DNA from: Nonomuraea corallina
GTDB taxonomy: Bacteria; Actinomycetota; Actinomycetes; Streptosporangiales; Streptosporangiaceae
Reading direction: 5' to 3'
DNA length: 49,698 bases
NCBI RefSeq assembly: GCF_027620315.1
Contig: NZ_JAPNNL010000033.1
Coordinates: forward strand, 1 to 49,698
Translations under genes and position numbers: made by a program
The notes under the pieces: generated by a model
Told to the model about the DNA's origin: nothing
The model's database searches: none
What the model saw: the letters and a program-made list of their open reading frames with translations, nothing else
In this document: positions 48,705 through 49,698 of the stretch, piece after piece
Layout of the letters: every line of letters starts with the position of its first letter
How positions within the stretch are numbered: position 1 is the first letter of the stretch

Positions 48705-49698
48705 TCACGGGGCTTCCTGTGTGACGGTGCCGGTGGCGCCGTCGACGGTGACGGTGCTGTCGTCGTGAAGTCTGGCCGTCGCGTTCGCGACGCCGAGGAC
48801 CGCGGGGATGCCGTGCTCGCGGGCGACGATGGCGGCGTGGGAGAGCGCGCCTCCGGTCTCGGTGACGACGCCGGCGGCGATCCGCAGCAGCGGCGTCCAG
48901 GCGGGGTCGGTGAAGGGGCAGACGATGATGTCGCCGGGGCGGGCTCGTTCGAAGTCGCGGGGGCCGCGGATGATCCTCGCGGTGCCGGTCACGATCCCGC
49001 GACTGCCGGGGGTTCCGGTCAGCATGGCGACGGCCGCCGAACTGGTGGCCGGCGTGGTGGAGGGCGTGGTGGCCGGTGAGGTGGCGAGGGATGGCGGCCA
49101 GGCCGGGGGCTCGGCGGTGAGCGGCCGGGCCTGCAGGATCCACACGCGGCCGTCGGCGATCGCCCACTCGACGTCCTGGGGTCCACCGCGTACGGCGGTG
49201 ATCTCCGTACCCAGCGCGGCGAGACGCCGGGCGGTGGCGTCGTCGATGACCGGCCGGTCACGGTCGGAACCGGGCACGTCGGAGGTGACGAGCCGCCCGC
49301 CGCGCCGGTCGAGGCGGGTCTGTTTGCGCGCGACCGCGCGGGTGACCGATCCGTCCCCGGTGACGCGGAAGGCGTCGGGGGTGACCGTGCCGCCGACGAC
49401 GCTCGGGCCGAGCCCCCAGGACGCCTCGATCCGGGTCGCGTCGCGCGGGCCGGCGGGGGTGAACAGGACCCCGGACACCTCGGCGTCCAGATGGCGTTGC
49501 ACGAGGACGGCCATGGCGAGGTCGCCGAGGGGCCGGGCGCCCCGGTAGCCGACGGCCCGCGCGGTGAACAGCGACGCCCAGCAGGCCCGTACGGCGTCGG
49601 TGACGGCGCCGAGCCCGCGCACGGCGAGGAAGCTGTCGTGCTGACCGGCCGCCGAGGTCCGGCCGGTGTCCTCGTGCGCGGCCGAGGACCGCACCGCG
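48705..49698 (-). CDS. PEP-synthase-like protein (ATP-grasp plus phospho-His domain), 5' end beyond the window
   Basis: The frame is open to the right edge, so the start is missing; 330 codons are visible. AVRSSAAHEDT and AGQHDSFLAV are the ATP-grasp PPDK_N motifs, GPQDVEWAIADGRVWILQARPL ends that domain, and ETGGALSHAAIVAREHGIPAVLGV is the swivelling phospho-His domain with the catalytic His in SHAA. Between them is only a Pro/Thr-rich linker of about 35 residues, and the C-terminal PEP barrel of true PEP synthase is absent. It also lacks the large central domain of rifampin phosphotransferases. It may phosphorylate a small molecule. Confidence 0.85.
   Translation of the reverse strand, partial: AVRSSAAHEDTGRTSAAGQHDSFLAVRGLGAVTDAVRACWASLFTARAVGYRGARPLGDLAMAVLVQRHLDAEVSGVLFTPAGPRDATRIEASWGLGPSVVGGTVTPDAFRVTGDGSVTRAVARKQTRLDRRGGRLVTSDVPGSDRDRPVIDDATARRLAALGTEITAVRGGPQDVEWAIADGRVWILQARPLTAEPPAWPPSLATSPATTPSTTPATSSAAVAMLTGTPGSRGIVTGTARIIRGPRDFERARPGDIIVCPFTDPAWTPLLRIAAGVVTETGGALSHAAIVAREHGIPAVLGVANATARLHDDSTVTVDGATGTVTQEAP

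Overview
The window is high-GC DNA with actinomycete features: GC-rich third positions, GTG and TTG starts, 1-11 nt translationally coupling overlaps, AfsR/SARP-type regulators and rare TTA codons. It looks like a soil filamentous actinobacterium (Streptosporangiaceae/Streptomyces-like). The genus is inference. I saw no tRNA, rRNA, CRISPR array, transposase or integrase.

Layout. (1) 1-3.7 kb: a Rossmann-fold oxidoreductase; a minus-strand ArsR / SRPBCC / DHFR-like operon; a divergent MFS exporter with a perfect 16-bp palindrome between them. (2) 3.7-20.3 kb: a large divergent catabolic locus. The minus arm encodes an amidase, a complete branched-chain/amide ABC importer (LivK-H-M-G-F order) and an IclR regulator. 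The plus arm encodes a family III CoA-transferase, a D-2-hydroxyacid dehydrogenase, HyuA/HyuB-type ATP-dependent amidohydrolase subunits, a CitE/HpcH-type lyase and an AceE/transketolase-like ThDP enzyme, ending at a 12-bp-stem terminator. The arms diverge from an intergenic region holding two related TTTCACAT-type inverted repeats. This reads as a pathway for importing and degrading an unknown amide or cyclic amide. (3) 20.3-30 kb: a 30-residue ORF with a Trp-rich C-terminus; a secreted WbsX/GH99-like protein; a MocR regulator and an aminotransferase whose start codons overlap head-to-head; a tiny secreted peptide; an XRE-SARP-NB-ARC-TPR regulator; and a secreted protein related to the N-terminal part of the GH99-like protein. 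(4) 30-33.9 kb: an epoxide-hydrolase-like enzyme, a GlxA-type AraC regulator, a second AraC regulator with a TTA codon, and a DHFR-like enzyme.

(5) 33.9-43.3 kb is the most unusual part: a compact two-gene nonribosomal peptide system on the minus strand. The upstream gene encodes one 2100-residue polypeptide in the order condensation, adenylation, carrier, thioesterase, 12-TM MFS transporter, aminoglycoside-phosphotransferase-type kinase. The overlapping second gene is C-A-PCP. The specificity codes I read by alignment are DVWHISLVDK (Ser) for the fusion and DILQLGMIWK (Gly) for the second. The thioesterase has Cys in place of the usual nucleophilic Ser, as in strained-ring-forming thioesterases. 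A TTA codon lies in the fusion gene. Synthesis, release, export and probable self-protection by phosphorylation thus appear to be built into one membrane-tethered protein.

(6) 43.4-49.7 kb: a small secreted protein, a membrane-bound LuxR-type regulator, an integral membrane protein, an SGNH hydrolase, a DUF1906-type protein, a histidine phosphatase, and a PEP-synthase-like protein cut by the right edge.
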